A stretch of 64,000 bases of DNA from an uncultured Helicobacteraceae bacterium (GTDB lineage Bacteria > Campylobacterota > Campylobacteria > Campylobacterales > Helicobacteraceae). The DNA lies in contig CAMWQM010000003.1 in NCBI GenBank assembly GCA_947176375.1, forward strand, positions 86,899 to 150,898, in the 5' to 3' direction. Position 1 is the stretch's first letter, and every line of letters starts with the position of its first letter. The notes under the pieces were generated by a model. That model had not been told where the DNA came from. It saw only the letters and a program-made list of their open reading frames with translations, and ran no database searches. Both the position numbers and the translations under genes were made by a program. This document shows, piece by piece, positions 20,415-29,933 of the stretch.

Positions 20415-21205
20415 TTGTCTTGCTCCATTTTCATTTTATCTGCAATGTCTTTTGCCACTTGTTCTTTTGTGTCAATATTATTACCAACAAAACTAAAATT
20501 AATATCAACTCTTCTGTTTTTAGCCCTACCAAAATCATCATCATTTGAAGCTATAGGGTTAAAATAGCTGTCTCCACCAACTTGTATAATATTTGGCGGA
20601 ATTCCAAGAGTGATTAGATTCTCCGCTACACTTAAAGCTCTCTTATTTGATAAATCCCAGTTGTCAATTGCACTTCCTTCTCTATAAGGCACATTATCGG
20701 TATTTCCTATGATTCTTAAGTTTAAAATATCTTTATAATTTTCTAACTCCATTGCAAGTCGCTCTAAAAATAATCTCCCGCTTGTATTCGCAATCACAGC
20801 ACTACCACTTTCAAATAATAAATCATCTGGGATTCTAATGATAAAACCATCTTGAGATTCTTCTAGATCAATACCCGGTCCATCTGTAACTTTCGTAATC
20901 TCATTATAATCGTCTGTCAGGCTTGAAAACACATTCATAACATTATCTTGTAAGCTATTTGTATTTAGTGGAGAGGCTTGAATCTGAGTTGGTTGAGTTA
21001 TTTCAGTTTCTCTGCCTCTCTCTAAAATTGATAAAGCCCCTTGCAGTGAGCCTATGGCTAATTCAACCTTTTCTTTATCAAAAGTAGCCATTGATAAAAG
21101 TAGAATAAAAAATGTCAAAAGCAAACTCATTAAATCCCCAAATGTTCCTATCCATAGAGGGAGACCATCTTGCTTTGGTTTGCCTTGTAGCTTTTTTCTA
21201 GCCAT
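20411..21205 (-). CDS. MotB/PomB-like flagellar stator protein
   Basis: The 264-residue protein has one N-terminal transmembrane helix preceded by GLPLWIGTFGDLMSLLLTFF, where the Asp corresponds to the ion-binding residue of MotB. A linker follows, then a C-terminal OmpA-like peptidoglycan-binding domain (RIIGNTDNVP, SNKRALSVAENL, RRVDINF). The helix resembles the sodium-type PomB more than what I recall of H. pylori MotB. No motA/pomA-like gene is adjacent. It heads the carbonic anhydrase-kdsA-ribH-nusB-pyrF-panC operon, an unusual place for a stator gene. Confidence 0.85.
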   Translation of the reverse strand: MARKKLQGKPKQDGLPLWIGTFGDLMSLLLTFFILLLSMATFDKEKVELAIGSLQGALSILERGRETEITQPTQIQASPLNTNSLQDNVMNVFSSLTDDYNEITKVTDGPGIDLEESQDGFIIRIPDDLLFESGSAVIANTSGRLFLERLAMELENYKDILNLRIIGNTDNVPYREGSAIDNWDLSNKRALSVAENLITLGIPPNIIQVGGDSYFNPIASNDDDFGRAKNRRVDINFSFVGNNIDTKEQVAKDIADKMKMEQDK

Positions 21206-21289
21206 TTTGCCCTTTCTTAAAAAAATATACCTATTTTAAAATTAAGTTATAATTATAACATTTTAATTTTTTAAAAAAGAGTTTTTGGT

Positions 21290-21955
21290 ATGCAAAGTGT
21301 AATAAATTTTATTGTTGAAAGTGTTGGGGAGCTGGGATATATTGGAATCTTTTGTATGATGTTTTTAGAATCTAGCTTCTTTCCATTTCCTTCAGAGGTT
21401 GTGATGATTCCTGCGGGATATTTGGCATATAAAGGTGAGATGAATATTTTTATATCAATTTTTATGGGAATTCTTGGTTCGCTATCTGGGGCATTATTTA
21501 ATTATTTTTTAGCTTTAAAATTTGGCAGGGAATTTATCTTAAAATTTGGAAAATATTTCTTTTTTAGCGAATCTAGTATGCAAAAAATGGAGATTTTTTT
21601 TAAAAGACACGGAGAAATTAGCACTTTTGTAGGCAGACTTATTCCAGCAGTTAGGCAGTATATATCACTTCCTGCAGGGCTTGGAAGAATGAATTTGGCT
21701 AAATTTAGTTTATATACTAGCTTTGGAGCTGGAATTTGGGTAGTGATACTTACAATTTTAGGATATTATGTAGGAGTGGTTTTTAGCGGTGGGATGGAGG
21801 TTAGTGAGATTGTGCATACATTTACTTCAAAAGATTTAAGCAGAGAAGAAGAACAAATCAAATCTTATGTAACACAAGCTGTAATTTTTACTCTCGCAAG
21901 TGTAGTGCTTATAGTTGGTGTATATGCAGCTTATAGGATAAAGAAAAAAGAATAA
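21290..21955 (+). CDS. DedA/SNARE-associated family membrane protein
   Basis: This inner-membrane protein has 221 residues and several hydrophobic segments. DedA family marks are [20 protein letters not shown] near the N-terminus and [18 protein letters not shown] with the conserved Arg residues. Relatives flip undecaprenyl phosphate or phosphatidylethanolamine and support membrane potential and drug tolerance. It is transcribed divergently from the PomB-like gene and stands alone. Confidence 0.9.
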   Translation: MQSVINFIVESVGELGYIGIFCMMFLESSFFPFPSEVVMIPAGYLAYKGEMNIFISIFMGILGSLSGALFNYFLALKFGREFILKFGKYFFFSESSMQKMEIFFKRHGEISTFVGRLIPAVRQYISLPAGLGRMNLAKFSLYTSFGAGIWVVILTILGYYVGVVFSGGMEVSEIVHTFTSKDLSREEEQIKSYVTQAVIFTLASVVLIVGVYAAYRIKKKE

Positions 21956-22214
21956 TAATTTATTTTTGTGTATATTATTTAGTTCTAGAATCTAAATAAT
22001 TTGGATTCTACGATAATTAATGATGGTTTTTTGATATTTTAAGTGGGAAAATTAGTTTTCAATAATTTTAAAAATTAAGATATAATTGTAGTTTTTTAGA
22101 TTCTACTTAAATTTTGGGATTCTAAGATATTTGGCTAGTTTTCAATTCTACTTTGAATGTATTTAGTATTTTAGAATCTAAATTTTAGATTTTATATCAT
22201 AGAATCTAGTTTTT

Positions 22215-22290
22215 GGGGTGTTAGCTCAGCTGGGAGAGCGCAACGCTGGCAGCGTTGAGGTCAGGGGTTCGAACCCCCTACACTCCACCA
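22215..22290 (+). tRNA. tRNA-Ala, anticodon GGC
   Basis: A complete cloverleaf of 76 nt including encoded CCA. The acceptor arms GGGGTGT and ACACTCC pair with one G-U. The D arm is GCTC/GAGC. The anticodon stem CAACG/CGTTG encloses CTGGCAG, giving anticodon GGC at 22248-22250. The T arm is AGGGG-TTCGAAC-CCCCT. The flanks are AT-rich and crowded with TAGAATCTA-like words. Confidence 0.97.
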
Positions 22291-22692
22291 AAATATCTTT
22301 TGATTTAGCTTCAAATCCCCATATAATAAAAATTTAATCTCATTAATTAGCTACTAGATTTATTATTTTATATGTGCTAAATTTTGCAAAAAGACTTATA
22401 AAATCCCCTGTGTAAAGCAAACTCAAAATAATGTTCCTAATTATACTTTGGGATAATTTTTCTACTATTATTATGTCACAAGCCCAAAAATAAAGCTCAT
22501 TAGAGTATTCCTCGTTTTTTATATTAGTCTAATAAAATTGAATATTTAGAGTGGTAAAAAAGTTGCAGAGTATCCATCAATATTATCATTTAGTGCATCA
22601 AGTTCTCTATTGTTTCTAAATATTTTAATGAGTGGTTCCATTTGTTTTCCAAACACTTTTTAGTTTTCCTATCATTATTTTTTCAAATGGAT
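22291..22692. other. Intergenic stretch with one short relic-like frame
   Basis: No full gene is visible. On the minus strand a short open frame (22546-22641, 31 codons, beginning MEPLIKIFRNNREL and ending YSATFLPL) has protein-like composition but no ribosome binding site or recognised family. It may be a decayed gene fragment. The rest is AT-rich and unremarkable. Confidence 0.3.
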
Positions 22693-23817
22693 TTAATAAA
22701 TTTGTTTAAAATCTTCTATTGCCTCTTTGTAAAAATCTATCATTTTATCTACACATATGGATAAATCATAGTCTTTTGCACTTTTTTCATATCTTGTTTT
22801 TAGAGATTCTAGCTCATCTTTGTGTTCTATAAAATAATCAATCTTTTTGGCTAAATCCTTGCTATCCCCTGATTTAAATACACTTCTTTCATCTAGTGCA
22901 AATTGCTTTGTGGCAGATAGCGGGCTGTCTGCTATTATTGGCACGATTCCACAAGCGATTGCCTCTAGGGCAGATATAGCCTCGCCATCAATATCTGCTG
23001 TATGCACATAAATATCCATTTGGCTATAAAGCTTTGCTAAATCATCTTTTGAGACAAATCCAAAATCAACTTCATTGCTTAAATCTTTTGCCATTTTCTT
23101 GTAGCAATTATCCATTGGTCCTTGCCCTTTTAGATGAAGCTTGATATTTTTTTCATATTTGCTTTGTTTTATAGCCTTAATTAGCACATCTTGCCTTTTT
23201 TCTTTAGAGTATCTTCCTGTCATTACAATATGAAATAAATCATCTTGCCTTGGCACTGCTATTGGCTTAAAACTCGCATTGAAGCCATTTGAAATAACAG
23301 CCAGTTTTTGCTTAAAATCATTTTTAAGCAGTTCTTCACTAATTAGCCTTGATGGGCAATGAATATGATAAATAGCATTATAAAATCTATATTTAAATAA
23401 CCATAAAACAAGATCATCAATTTTTGGAATCCACCTTAGATTCCCATTATAACTTATATGTTCTGGTTGCAAGTGAAATGCCCCGATATATGGAATCTTC
23501 ATTTCTTTTGCAATCTTTACTCCAACAATCTCTAACTTAAAAGGCAAGAAAAAGTGAATTATATCCGCTCCGCTAAAAGCATCTCTTAAAATTTTTTTAT
23601 CTGCTTTGCCAAAGTGCATATGCTGATTATGTGCGATATATGTAACAAGCGGAATCCACCGCTCTCTTACATTAAATTTATTCTCCCCGTTAATATGCGG
23701 AGCTACCACTCTTACAATATGTCCTTTAGATTCTAGATTTTGGGCTAGATTATTTGCGCTAACAGCCGTTCCATTACTCTTATCATTAAAACAATCAACA
23801 ACAATCACAATAGTCAT
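22693..23817 (-). CDS. cgt: Cholesterol alpha-glucosyltransferase-like GT4 glycosyltransferase
   Basis: From memory this aligns closely over its whole length (374 residues) with H. pylori HP0421, the enzyme that glucosylates host cholesterol. Shared blocks include VVDCFNDKSNGTAVSA, RVVAPH, PYIGAFHLQPEHISYN, HIHCPS, AISNGF, GRYSKEK and DSPLSATKQFALDERS. The GT-B fold with the E-x7-E region (DGEAISALEAIACG) fits the GT4 family. ATG 23817 is preferred over an upstream GTG because AAGAG lies 8 nt before it and the protein then starts with MTIVIVVD. Acceptor specificity (cholesterol or another lipid) is inferred. Confidence 0.85.
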   Translation of the reverse strand: MTIVIVVDCFNDKSNGTAVSANNLAQNLESKGHIVRVVAPHINGENKFNVRERWIPLVTYIAHNQHMHFGKADKKILRDAFSGADIIHFFLPFKLEIVGVKIAKEMKIPYIGAFHLQPEHISYNGNLRWIPKIDDLVLWLFKYRFYNAIYHIHCPSRLISEELLKNDFKQKLAVISNGFNASFKPIAVPRQDDLFHIVMTGRYSKEKRQDVLIKAIKQSKYEKNIKLHLKGQGPMDNCYKKMAKDLSNEVDFGFVSKDDLAKLYSQMDIYVHTADIDGEAISALEAIACGIVPIIADSPLSATKQFALDERSVFKSGDSKDLAKKIDYFIEHKDELESLKTRYEKSAKDYDLSICVDKMIDFYKEAIEDFKQIY

Positions 23818-23915
23818 AAAATGCACTCTTAATATTTAAAATAAAATTTGGATTTTACAATATTTAACTAAAACTTCCATATAATATTAGAAACTAAATT
23901 TATGGGGCTTAAGCA

Positions 23916-25340
23916 ATGACATCATTTTTAAGTGAAATTTGTAAGAAAAAGGATATGGCAATTAAAACAAATGGTTTTAGCCTTGGCTTTGATGTGCCAC
24001 GAAATCGTTCCTATCCGCTCAAAAAGATAGATTTTAATAAACCCATTATAATTAGCGAAATCAAGAAAAAAAGCCCATTTTCTAAAAGTTTGAAACCAAA
24101 CTTAGATATAATCAATCTAGCTAGAATCTACCTTGATAGTGGGAGTAGTGCTATTTCTGTGCAATGTGCAGAGGAGTTTGGTGGTTCTCTTGCTGATTTG
24201 ATTGCAGTGAAAAAGGCATTTCCAAATGCAGTTATTTTGCGAAATGATTTTATTTTATACAAAGAAGAGATAGAAATTAGCTATCTATGTGGCGCTGATA
24301 TGGTGCTTTTGAGCACTTCAATTTTTTTAAATAAAAAAGATTATTTTAAAGAGATTCTGCTTATGTGCAAGAATTTTAGCATTATTCCAATTATCGAAAT
24401 TAGTAGTGAAATTGAGCTAAATTTTGCATTAGAGTTTGATATTTCTTTGCTTTCAATAAATGCAAGAAATTTAGATACTTTTAAGTTAAATAAGTTTAAT
24501 GCTATCAATTTAAAACAAAAGATTTCGCCTACCATAAAGGTTATATTTAATGAAGTGGAATGCGATTTTAGTGCTTATCTTGTAAGTAGTGCAGGATTTG
24601 GTGGAATCTTATGTGGAGAATATATTTTAAAACATAATAGACCATCGCTTGCAATAAGCGGACTAAGAAAGAGTTTTTTGAATGGCAAAAAAGATGGATT
24701 TTACAAAAAGTTTTTTGCTAAATTAGATTCTACTTTGATTAAAATTTGTGGAATAAGAAATATTGATGAATCAATATTCGTAGCTAGACAAAATATCGAT
24801 ATGATAGGCTTTGTGCTTTTTGGATCCACTAGAAGAATCGAAATTCCTACCCTAAAATCCATTTCAAAAATATTATCTAAATATTATCCAAATATTATAA
24901 AAGTTGGGATTATAAAAGATGATAAAAATAATTTAAGAGAGGCTAGAAATTTGCTAGAATACGGGATTATAGAGTGTTTAGAGTTTAACAATGCGAATAC
25001 AAATGAGGCAAATTTCTATGCAAAATATAATTTAAAAAAAGCAAATTTTGCATTCTATCCTAGCTTTGAAATAGAGAGCCTAAAAGACTTACCACAGGAT
25101 TTTGTGGCACCATTTTATCTAGCAAATATAATTAATCAAAATGATATTTTAGATTTTAAAATGTTAGAAAAATTAAGCAAAGATATGCTTTTTTTAAGTA
25201 TGCAATCAAATCAAACAAATATTAATTTTTTTAAAAAAATAAAAATTAGAATGCTAAATTTATCTCTTTTAGATGAAACTATAAGTATACAAAAAGATAA
25301 CCTTGAGCGTATAATAAGAATATTAAGAAGTGGAAACTAA
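23916..25340 (+). CDS. Divergent TrpC-TrpF fusion (indole-glycerol-phosphate synthase / PRA isomerase), active sites altered
   Basis: The architecture is that of bifunctional TrpCF (474 residues). The N-terminal half matches IGP synthase: EIKKKSPFSKS (usual ExKxxSPS) and SINARNL. The C-terminal half matches PRA isomerase: IKICGIRNI, with the catalytic Cys, and GFVLFGSTRRI. Key residues are missing, however. The catalytic Lys of the usual KDFI motif is Asn (LRNDFI), the SESGI motif is replaced (IFNEVE), and the TrpF half lacks the usual Asp and the GG-rich phosphate loops. No other trp gene is nearby. It may be non-functional or repurposed although the frame is intact. Confidence 0.7.
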   Translation: MTSFLSEICKKKDMAIKTNGFSLGFDVPRNRSYPLKKIDFNKPIIISEIKKKSPFSKSLKPNLDIINLARIYLDSGSSAISVQCAEEFGGSLADLIAVKKAFPNAVILRNDFILYKEEIEISYLCGADMVLLSTSIFLNKKDYFKEILLMCKNFSIIPIIEISSEIELNFALEFDISLLSINARNLDTFKLNKFNAINLKQKISPTIKVIFNEVECDFSAYLVSSAGFGGILCGEYILKHNRPSLAISGLRKSFLNGKKDGFYKKFFAKLDSTLIKICGIRNIDESIFVARQNIDMIGFVLFGSTRRIEIPTLKSISKILSKYYPNIIKVGIIKDDKNNLREARNLLEYGIIECLEFNNANTNEANFYAKYNLKKANFAFYPSFEIESLKDLPQDFVAPFYLANIINQNDILDFKMLEKLSKDMLFLSMQSNQTNINFFKKIKIRMLNLSLLDETISIQKDNLERIIRILRSGN

Positions 25341-25348
25341 TGAAACAA

Positions 25349-26434
25349 TTAATGTTTATAATGGCGCATAAATAATATGTTAGCAAATCTCACAAAAAAC
25401 TTTCTAAAGAAAGCATTGTGAATTACAAAGCCACCAATTAGACCTAATAAACTTCCTACAATCACATCAACCAGCCTTGCTTGAAGTAATAAATTTGTAT
25501 CATAATTCATAAAATTTGTGGCTTCTGCTAGATAAGTTGTGTATGGAGTGATGAAAACCATAGCTAAAGCGTAATTTCTAAATACTACAAGCTCTGTCAT
25601 AAACATTAAAAACATCATAACCAACGCAAATTCAAAAGCACTAAATTTTATACTAATTAGCCACCACGCAAAAACTAGCCCAAGTATTGTGCCCAGAATC
25701 CTCTGAAGCTGTTTGATAAAAATTGTATTAAGACTAATTCCTTGCATAATTGCAGTGCAACTAACTGCTATCCAATATCCGCGCTCTAACTCTAAAAACT
25801 GCCCTAAAAACATTGCAAAACCCACAAAAACACCAAGCACAAGTGAATCTACCACAACCACATCAAATCCCAAATGCCCACGCTCTGCAATAGGCTTTGG
25901 TGTTAGATTTTTAAAAATATAAATCACACTTAAAGAGTATAAAAAAGCCATAATATTTGCAACCATAGTGCCTATGCTAACAAGCCCGACTAGAAAGATT
26001 AAATCTTTATTTTCAAAGTGCATAAAAGTCCCTAAAATACAGGCTAAAACAAAAAAGAAGTAACCCGGTGCTCCCAAATCATAATATCTAACCAATGCTG
26101 AGCTTAAAAAGGCTACAATAGCAACCACAATAGGAATGCTAGGGCTAAAACTTTGTGCTGCCAATCCTAGAAAAAATGAAATTGAAAGCCCAAATGAGCA
26201 GCACATAACAACTGCCATTCTATGGTGCATAGGCGTATTTGGTATGTATAAAAATGCCATTACGCCTATCATACATACCAATCCAAGCCCGACTTGATTA
26301 TAATATGCACCTACAAAAAGCACAGCTCCTACAGCTAAAGCAACAAAAAATGGTAGCTGCCAAACACGTTCGATATTTTTATTGTAATTAATGATTGCTT
26401 TTAGATAGGATTGTAAGTGCTCTCTCATATTCAT
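25349..26434 (-). CDS. FUSC-type integral membrane protein (putative exporter)
   Basis: A 361-residue protein with two blocks of hydrophobic helices and a short cytoplasmic middle. The C-terminal block carries the FUSC_2 signature: RGYWIAVSCTAIMQ then KQLQRILGTILGLVFAWWL. Relatives (YccS, AaeB) export aromatic acids or related compounds. The typical large cytoplasmic domain is absent, so it is a compact family member. It converges on the trpCF-like gene with 8 bp between stops. Confidence 0.8.
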   Translation of the reverse strand: MNMREHLQSYLKAIINYNKNIERVWQLPFFVALAVGAVLFVGAYYNQVGLGLVCMIGVMAFLYIPNTPMHHRMAVVMCCSFGLSISFFLGLAAQSFSPSIPIVVAIVAFLSSALVRYYDLGAPGYFFFVLACILGTFMHFENKDLIFLVGLVSIGTMVANIMAFLYSLSVIYIFKNLTPKPIAERGHLGFDVVVVDSLVLGVFVGFAMFLGQFLELERGYWIAVSCTAIMQGISLNTIFIKQLQRILGTILGLVFAWWLISIKFSAFEFALVMMFLMFMTELVVFRNYALAMVFITPYTTYLAEATNFMNYDTNLLLQARLVDVIVGSLLGLIGGFVIHNAFFRKFFVRFANILFMRHYKH

Positions 26435-26792
26435 ATAGCCTTGAAATAGTCTTTAAAAGAGCGGATTTTAACATATAAACAATAAGTGGAATCTAAAAGT
26501 ATCCTCATTGATTGTAAAAATTAGAAAGCTAGATTAATTTAGATTTTTAAAAAATGAAGCTTTTTACCACAGAGATAGAGTGGAATCTAAAAAATATTTT
26601 TATAATAAGAATTTGGTTTTTTTAATAGATTCTATGATAATAAACAATATTTTGTTTTTCTAACACAATAAAGCTAGTAAAAGTTTATTAATTTTTTCAT
26701 TTAATGCTATGCTATACAAATATTTGCAATATTTTTTTAAAGCTTTTAGTCTAGCAATGATATTTTTTTAGATTCCATAGCTTAACATAGTT
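26435..26792. other. Intergenic stretch between purB and the FUSC gene
   Basis: I see no gene or RNA here. It is AT-rich, contains several GGAATCTA/TAGATTC words, and probably holds the purB terminator and the FUSC gene promoter; neither is distinct enough to mark. Confidence 0.5.
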
Positions 26793-28130
26793 TTATAGAT
26801 TGCCTTTAAACACCCTTTTAAAAATCCTATCAACATTTTTTAGGAAATATTGATAGTCAAAGCAATCTCTAATTTCGCTCTCACTTAATGAATTTAGCAA
26901 ATCACTATCTTGTAATAGATATTCTAAATATAGGCTTTCACCTTTGGCATTTTTGGCGTTTTTGCCATTTTGTAAATCTTCCCAGACTTTCATCGCATTT
27001 CTTTGCACGATTTTATATGCCTCTTCTCTGCTAATACCTTTTTTAGGAAGTTCAAGTAGAATTCTTTGAGAAAATACAAGCCCACCTGTTAGCTCTAAAT
27101 TTCTCATCATATTTTTTGGATACACTACCAAATCTCTAATCAAACCACTTAGTCTATTTAGCATAAAATCAAGCGTAATAAATGCGTCAGGCAGTATAAA
27201 TCGCTCAACAGAACTATGGCTAATGTCTCTTTCGTGCCAAAGAGCTACATTTTCCATCGCAGGAATCACATAGGAGCGAAGGACTCTACAAAGCCCTGTA
27301 ATATTTTCGCTCAATACAGGATTCCTTTTATGTGGCATTGCTGAGCTTCCCTTTTGCCCTTTGCTAAAAAATTCCTCTGCTTCATAGACTTCTGTTCGTT
27401 GAAAATGCCTAATTGCTATGGCTATTTTTTCACAGCTGCTTGCAAGAAGTCCAATATCTGCAAATAGCCTTGCATATCTATCTCTTTGTACAATTTGGTT
27501 GCTAACAGGAGCAGCATCAAGCCCAAGCTCCCAGCATACTTTTTCTTCTAATTCTATCGGTGAATGTGCCATATTTCCCATAGCACCGCTAATTTTACCA
27601 ACAGCAATAGTTTTTAATGTTTGTTTAAAACTTTCCAATTGTCTTTCTATCTCATCATACCAGATTGCCACCACAAGCCCAAATGTGATAGGCTCTCCGT
27701 GAATCCCGTGGCTTCGCCCTACCATAAGCGTGTCTTTATGAAGCATTGCCTTATCTTTTAGGCTTTTAAGCAAATCCTCTATATCATTAATAATTAAAAT
27801 CATACTATCTCTAATTTGCAGTGCTGTGGCTGTATCAATCGTATCAGAGCTTGTTATTCCATAATGAAACCAGCGAGATTCCTCACCCAAAGAATTTGAA
27901 ACAGAGGTTGTAAAAGCTATTAAATCGTGCTTTGTAATCTCCTCAATCTCCTCAATCTCATCAATGTCAAACTTTGCATTTTTACAGATTAACTCCGCAT
28001 CTTTCTCATCTATTACCCCTAATTCACTCCACGTCTTTACTACCGCTTTTTCTACTTCTAGCCACGAATTAAACTTTGCCTCTTTGTTCCAAAGTTTGCT
28101 CATTTTTTCCCTTGCGTATCGCTCTAGCAT
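26793..28130 (-). CDS. purB: Adenylosuccinate lyase
   Basis: PurB acts twice in purine synthesis, releasing fumarate from SAICAR and from adenylosuccinate. The 445-residue protein has the superfamily signature SSAMPHKRNPVLSE, the catalytic His/Ser environment GRSHGIHGEP, and HYGITSSDTIDTA. An alternative ATG lies a few codons in, but the N-terminal MLERYAREKM is typical for the family. It stands alone on the minus strand. Confidence 0.96.
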   Translation of the reverse strand: MLERYAREKMSKLWNKEAKFNSWLEVEKAVVKTWSELGVIDEKDAELICKNAKFDIDEIEEIEEITKHDLIAFTTSVSNSLGEESRWFHYGITSSDTIDTATALQIRDSMILIINDIEDLLKSLKDKAMLHKDTLMVGRSHGIHGEPITFGLVVAIWYDEIERQLESFKQTLKTIAVGKISGAMGNMAHSPIELEEKVCWELGLDAAPVSNQIVQRDRYARLFADIGLLASSCEKIAIAIRHFQRTEVYEAEEFFSKGQKGSSAMPHKRNPVLSENITGLCRVLRSYVIPAMENVALWHERDISHSSVERFILPDAFITLDFMLNRLSGLIRDLVVYPKNMMRNLELTGGLVFSQRILLELPKKGISREEAYKIVQRNAMKVWEDLQNGKNAKNAKGESLYLEYLLQDSDLLNSLSESEIRDCFDYQYFLKNVDRIFKRVFKGNL

Positions 28131-28338
28131 TTATCACTCCAAAAACTAAAATTTTCATAAAATTATAACACATTAAGTTTTTTAATTATTTATTACAACT
28201 TTTAATCTACAAACTCACTATCACAAGGCATATTTATAGATTCTATGTAATTTTTTTAATTTTATTGACTTAAATTAAAAATAAAAAGTAGATTTTTAAG
28301 TTAGAATTAAAAGTTTTAAATTTTAACAGGAGGTAAAA

Positions 28339-29763
28339 ATGGAGTTTTTGACAAGTTTAAGCGAAGGGACGCAGTTTTTAATACAAATTATTGTTGTATT
28401 AATTTGTCTTTTTTATGGAGCTAGAAAGGGAGGCATTGCTCTAGGGCTTTTAGGTGGGATTGGGATCTTAATGTTAGTATTTTTATTCCATATTAAGCCT
28501 GGAAAACCAGCTATTGATGTAATGTTAACCATTTTGGCAGTTGTTGTAGCAAGTGCAACGCTTCAAGCAAGTGGTGGGCTTGATGTTATGCTTCAAATTG
28601 CAGAGAAAATCTTAAGACGGAATCCGAAATTTTTGACGATTTTAGCACCTTTTGTAACTTGCACTTTGACTATTCTTTGTGGCACAGGGCATGTGGTTTA
28701 TACGATTATGCCTATTATATATGATATAGCTATAAAAAATAATATCCGTCCAGAGCGACCTATGGCAGCAGCTTCTGTCAGCTCACAAATGGGAATTATA
28801 GCAAGCCCAGTTTCTGTGGCAGTAGTAAGCTTAACTGCATTGCTAATCAATGCTAAAAATCCATTAGCAGGATTTGATGGCTATATTAATTTACTTCAAA
28901 TCACCATTCCTAGCACTCTTTTTGGAGTTTTATGTATTGGAATATTTTCGTGGTTTAGAGGCAAGGATTTGGACAAAGATATGGAATTTCAAGAAAAGCT
29001 AAAAAATGAAGAATTTAAAAATTATGTCTATGGCGATAGTAAAACATTACTTGGAGTTAAACTTCCAAAGGAAGCATGGGCTTCTATGTGGATATTTTTA
29101 GGGGCAATCGCTTTGGTTGCAATACTTGGAATTTTTGAGGATTTAAGACCTAATTGGGGGCAGATAGTGAAAAATGGCGTGGCACAAGTCGATGTATTTG
29201 GCAATCCAAAAATGGATAGACTTGGAATGGTAGCTGTGATACAAAGCTTTATGCTTTTAGCTGGAGCTTTGATTATCATTTTTACAAAAACAGAATGCAA
29301 AAAAATAGGCTCAAATGAGATTTTTAAATCTGGTATGATTGCCCTCGTGGCAGTATTTGGAATCTCGTGGATGGCTGATACTATGTTTGCTGTGCATACG
29401 CCTATGATGAAAGAAGCATTAGGTGGCGTGGTTAAACAATATCCTTGGACTTATGCGATTATGCTACTTCTTATTTCAAAATTTGTAAATTCACAAGCCG
29501 CAGCTATCGCTGCATTTGTGCCTTTAGCGCTTGGCATTGGTGTGGAACCTGGAATCATCATTGCCTTTGCAGCTGCTTGTTATGGGTATTACATACTTCC
29601 AACCTATCCTAGTGATTTGGCGACTATTCAATTCGACCGCTCTGGCACAACGCACATAGGGAGATTTGTAATTAATCATAGTTTTATAATTCCAGGACTT
29701 CTTGGAGTTTTTAGCTCCTGTGTGGCAGGGTATTTTCTAGCAAAAATTGCAGGATATTTATAA
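28339..29763 (+). CDS. dcuB: Anaerobic C4-dicarboxylate antiporter, Dcu family
   Basis: This inner-membrane carrier exchanges fumarate, aspartate or malate for succinate during fumarate respiration. The 474 residues form 10-12 transmembrane helices. [40 protein letters not shown] and [10 protein letters not shown] are family hallmarks and, from memory, closer to DcuB than DcuA, although H. pylori's only copy is usually called dcuA. A strong AGGAGG ribosome binding site precedes ATG 28339. A hairpin terminator follows. Confidence 0.9.
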   Translation: MEFLTSLSEGTQFLIQIIVVLICLFYGARKGGIALGLLGGIGILMLVFLFHIKPGKPAIDVMLTILAVVVASATLQASGGLDVMLQIAEKILRRNPKFLTILAPFVTCTLTILCGTGHVVYTIMPIIYDIAIKNNIRPERPMAAASVSSQMGIIASPVSVAVVSLTALLINAKNPLAGFDGYINLLQITIPSTLFGVLCIGIFSWFRGKDLDKDMEFQEKLKNEEFKNYVYGDSKTLLGVKLPKEAWASMWIFLGAIALVAILGIFEDLRPNWGQIVKNGVAQVDVFGNPKMDRLGMVAVIQSFMLLAGALIIIFTKTECKKIGSNEIFKSGMIALVAVFGISWMADTMFAVHTPMMKEALGGVVKQYPWTYAIMLLLISKFVNSQAAAIAAFVPLALGIGVEPGIIIAFAAACYGYYILPTYPSDLATIQFDRSGTTHIGRFVINHSFIIPGLLGVFSSCVAGYFLAKIAGYL

Positions 29764-29804
29764 AAAATATAGAATCTAGCAATATGTAATCTAAAAATAT
29801 AATT

Positions 29805-29831
29805 AAAAAGGCTTTGCAAAGAAGCCTTTTT
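29805..29831 (+). terminator. Intrinsic terminator of the Dcu carrier gene
   Basis: A perfect 10-bp inverted repeat (AAAAAGGCTT at 29805-29814 and AAGCCTTTTT at 29822-29831) with a 7-nt loop, ending in a T run. It lies 41 bp after the stop codon. The A run on the other side would let it work in both directions. Confidence 0.85.
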
Positions 29832-29933
29832 AGATTGGTTTTTGATATTAAGCTTTTAAAATTTGCAAAATATGTATTACAATCCTATTTGGATTTTTTA
29901 AATAAATTTAAATTTATTTTATTAGGTTTTTTG

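Noticed and set aside
22546..22641. A 31-codon minus-strand ORF (MEPLIKIFRNNREL) as a real small gene.
   Set aside because: No ribosome binding site, no recognised family and a stop shortly upstream; noted only within the intergenic entry.
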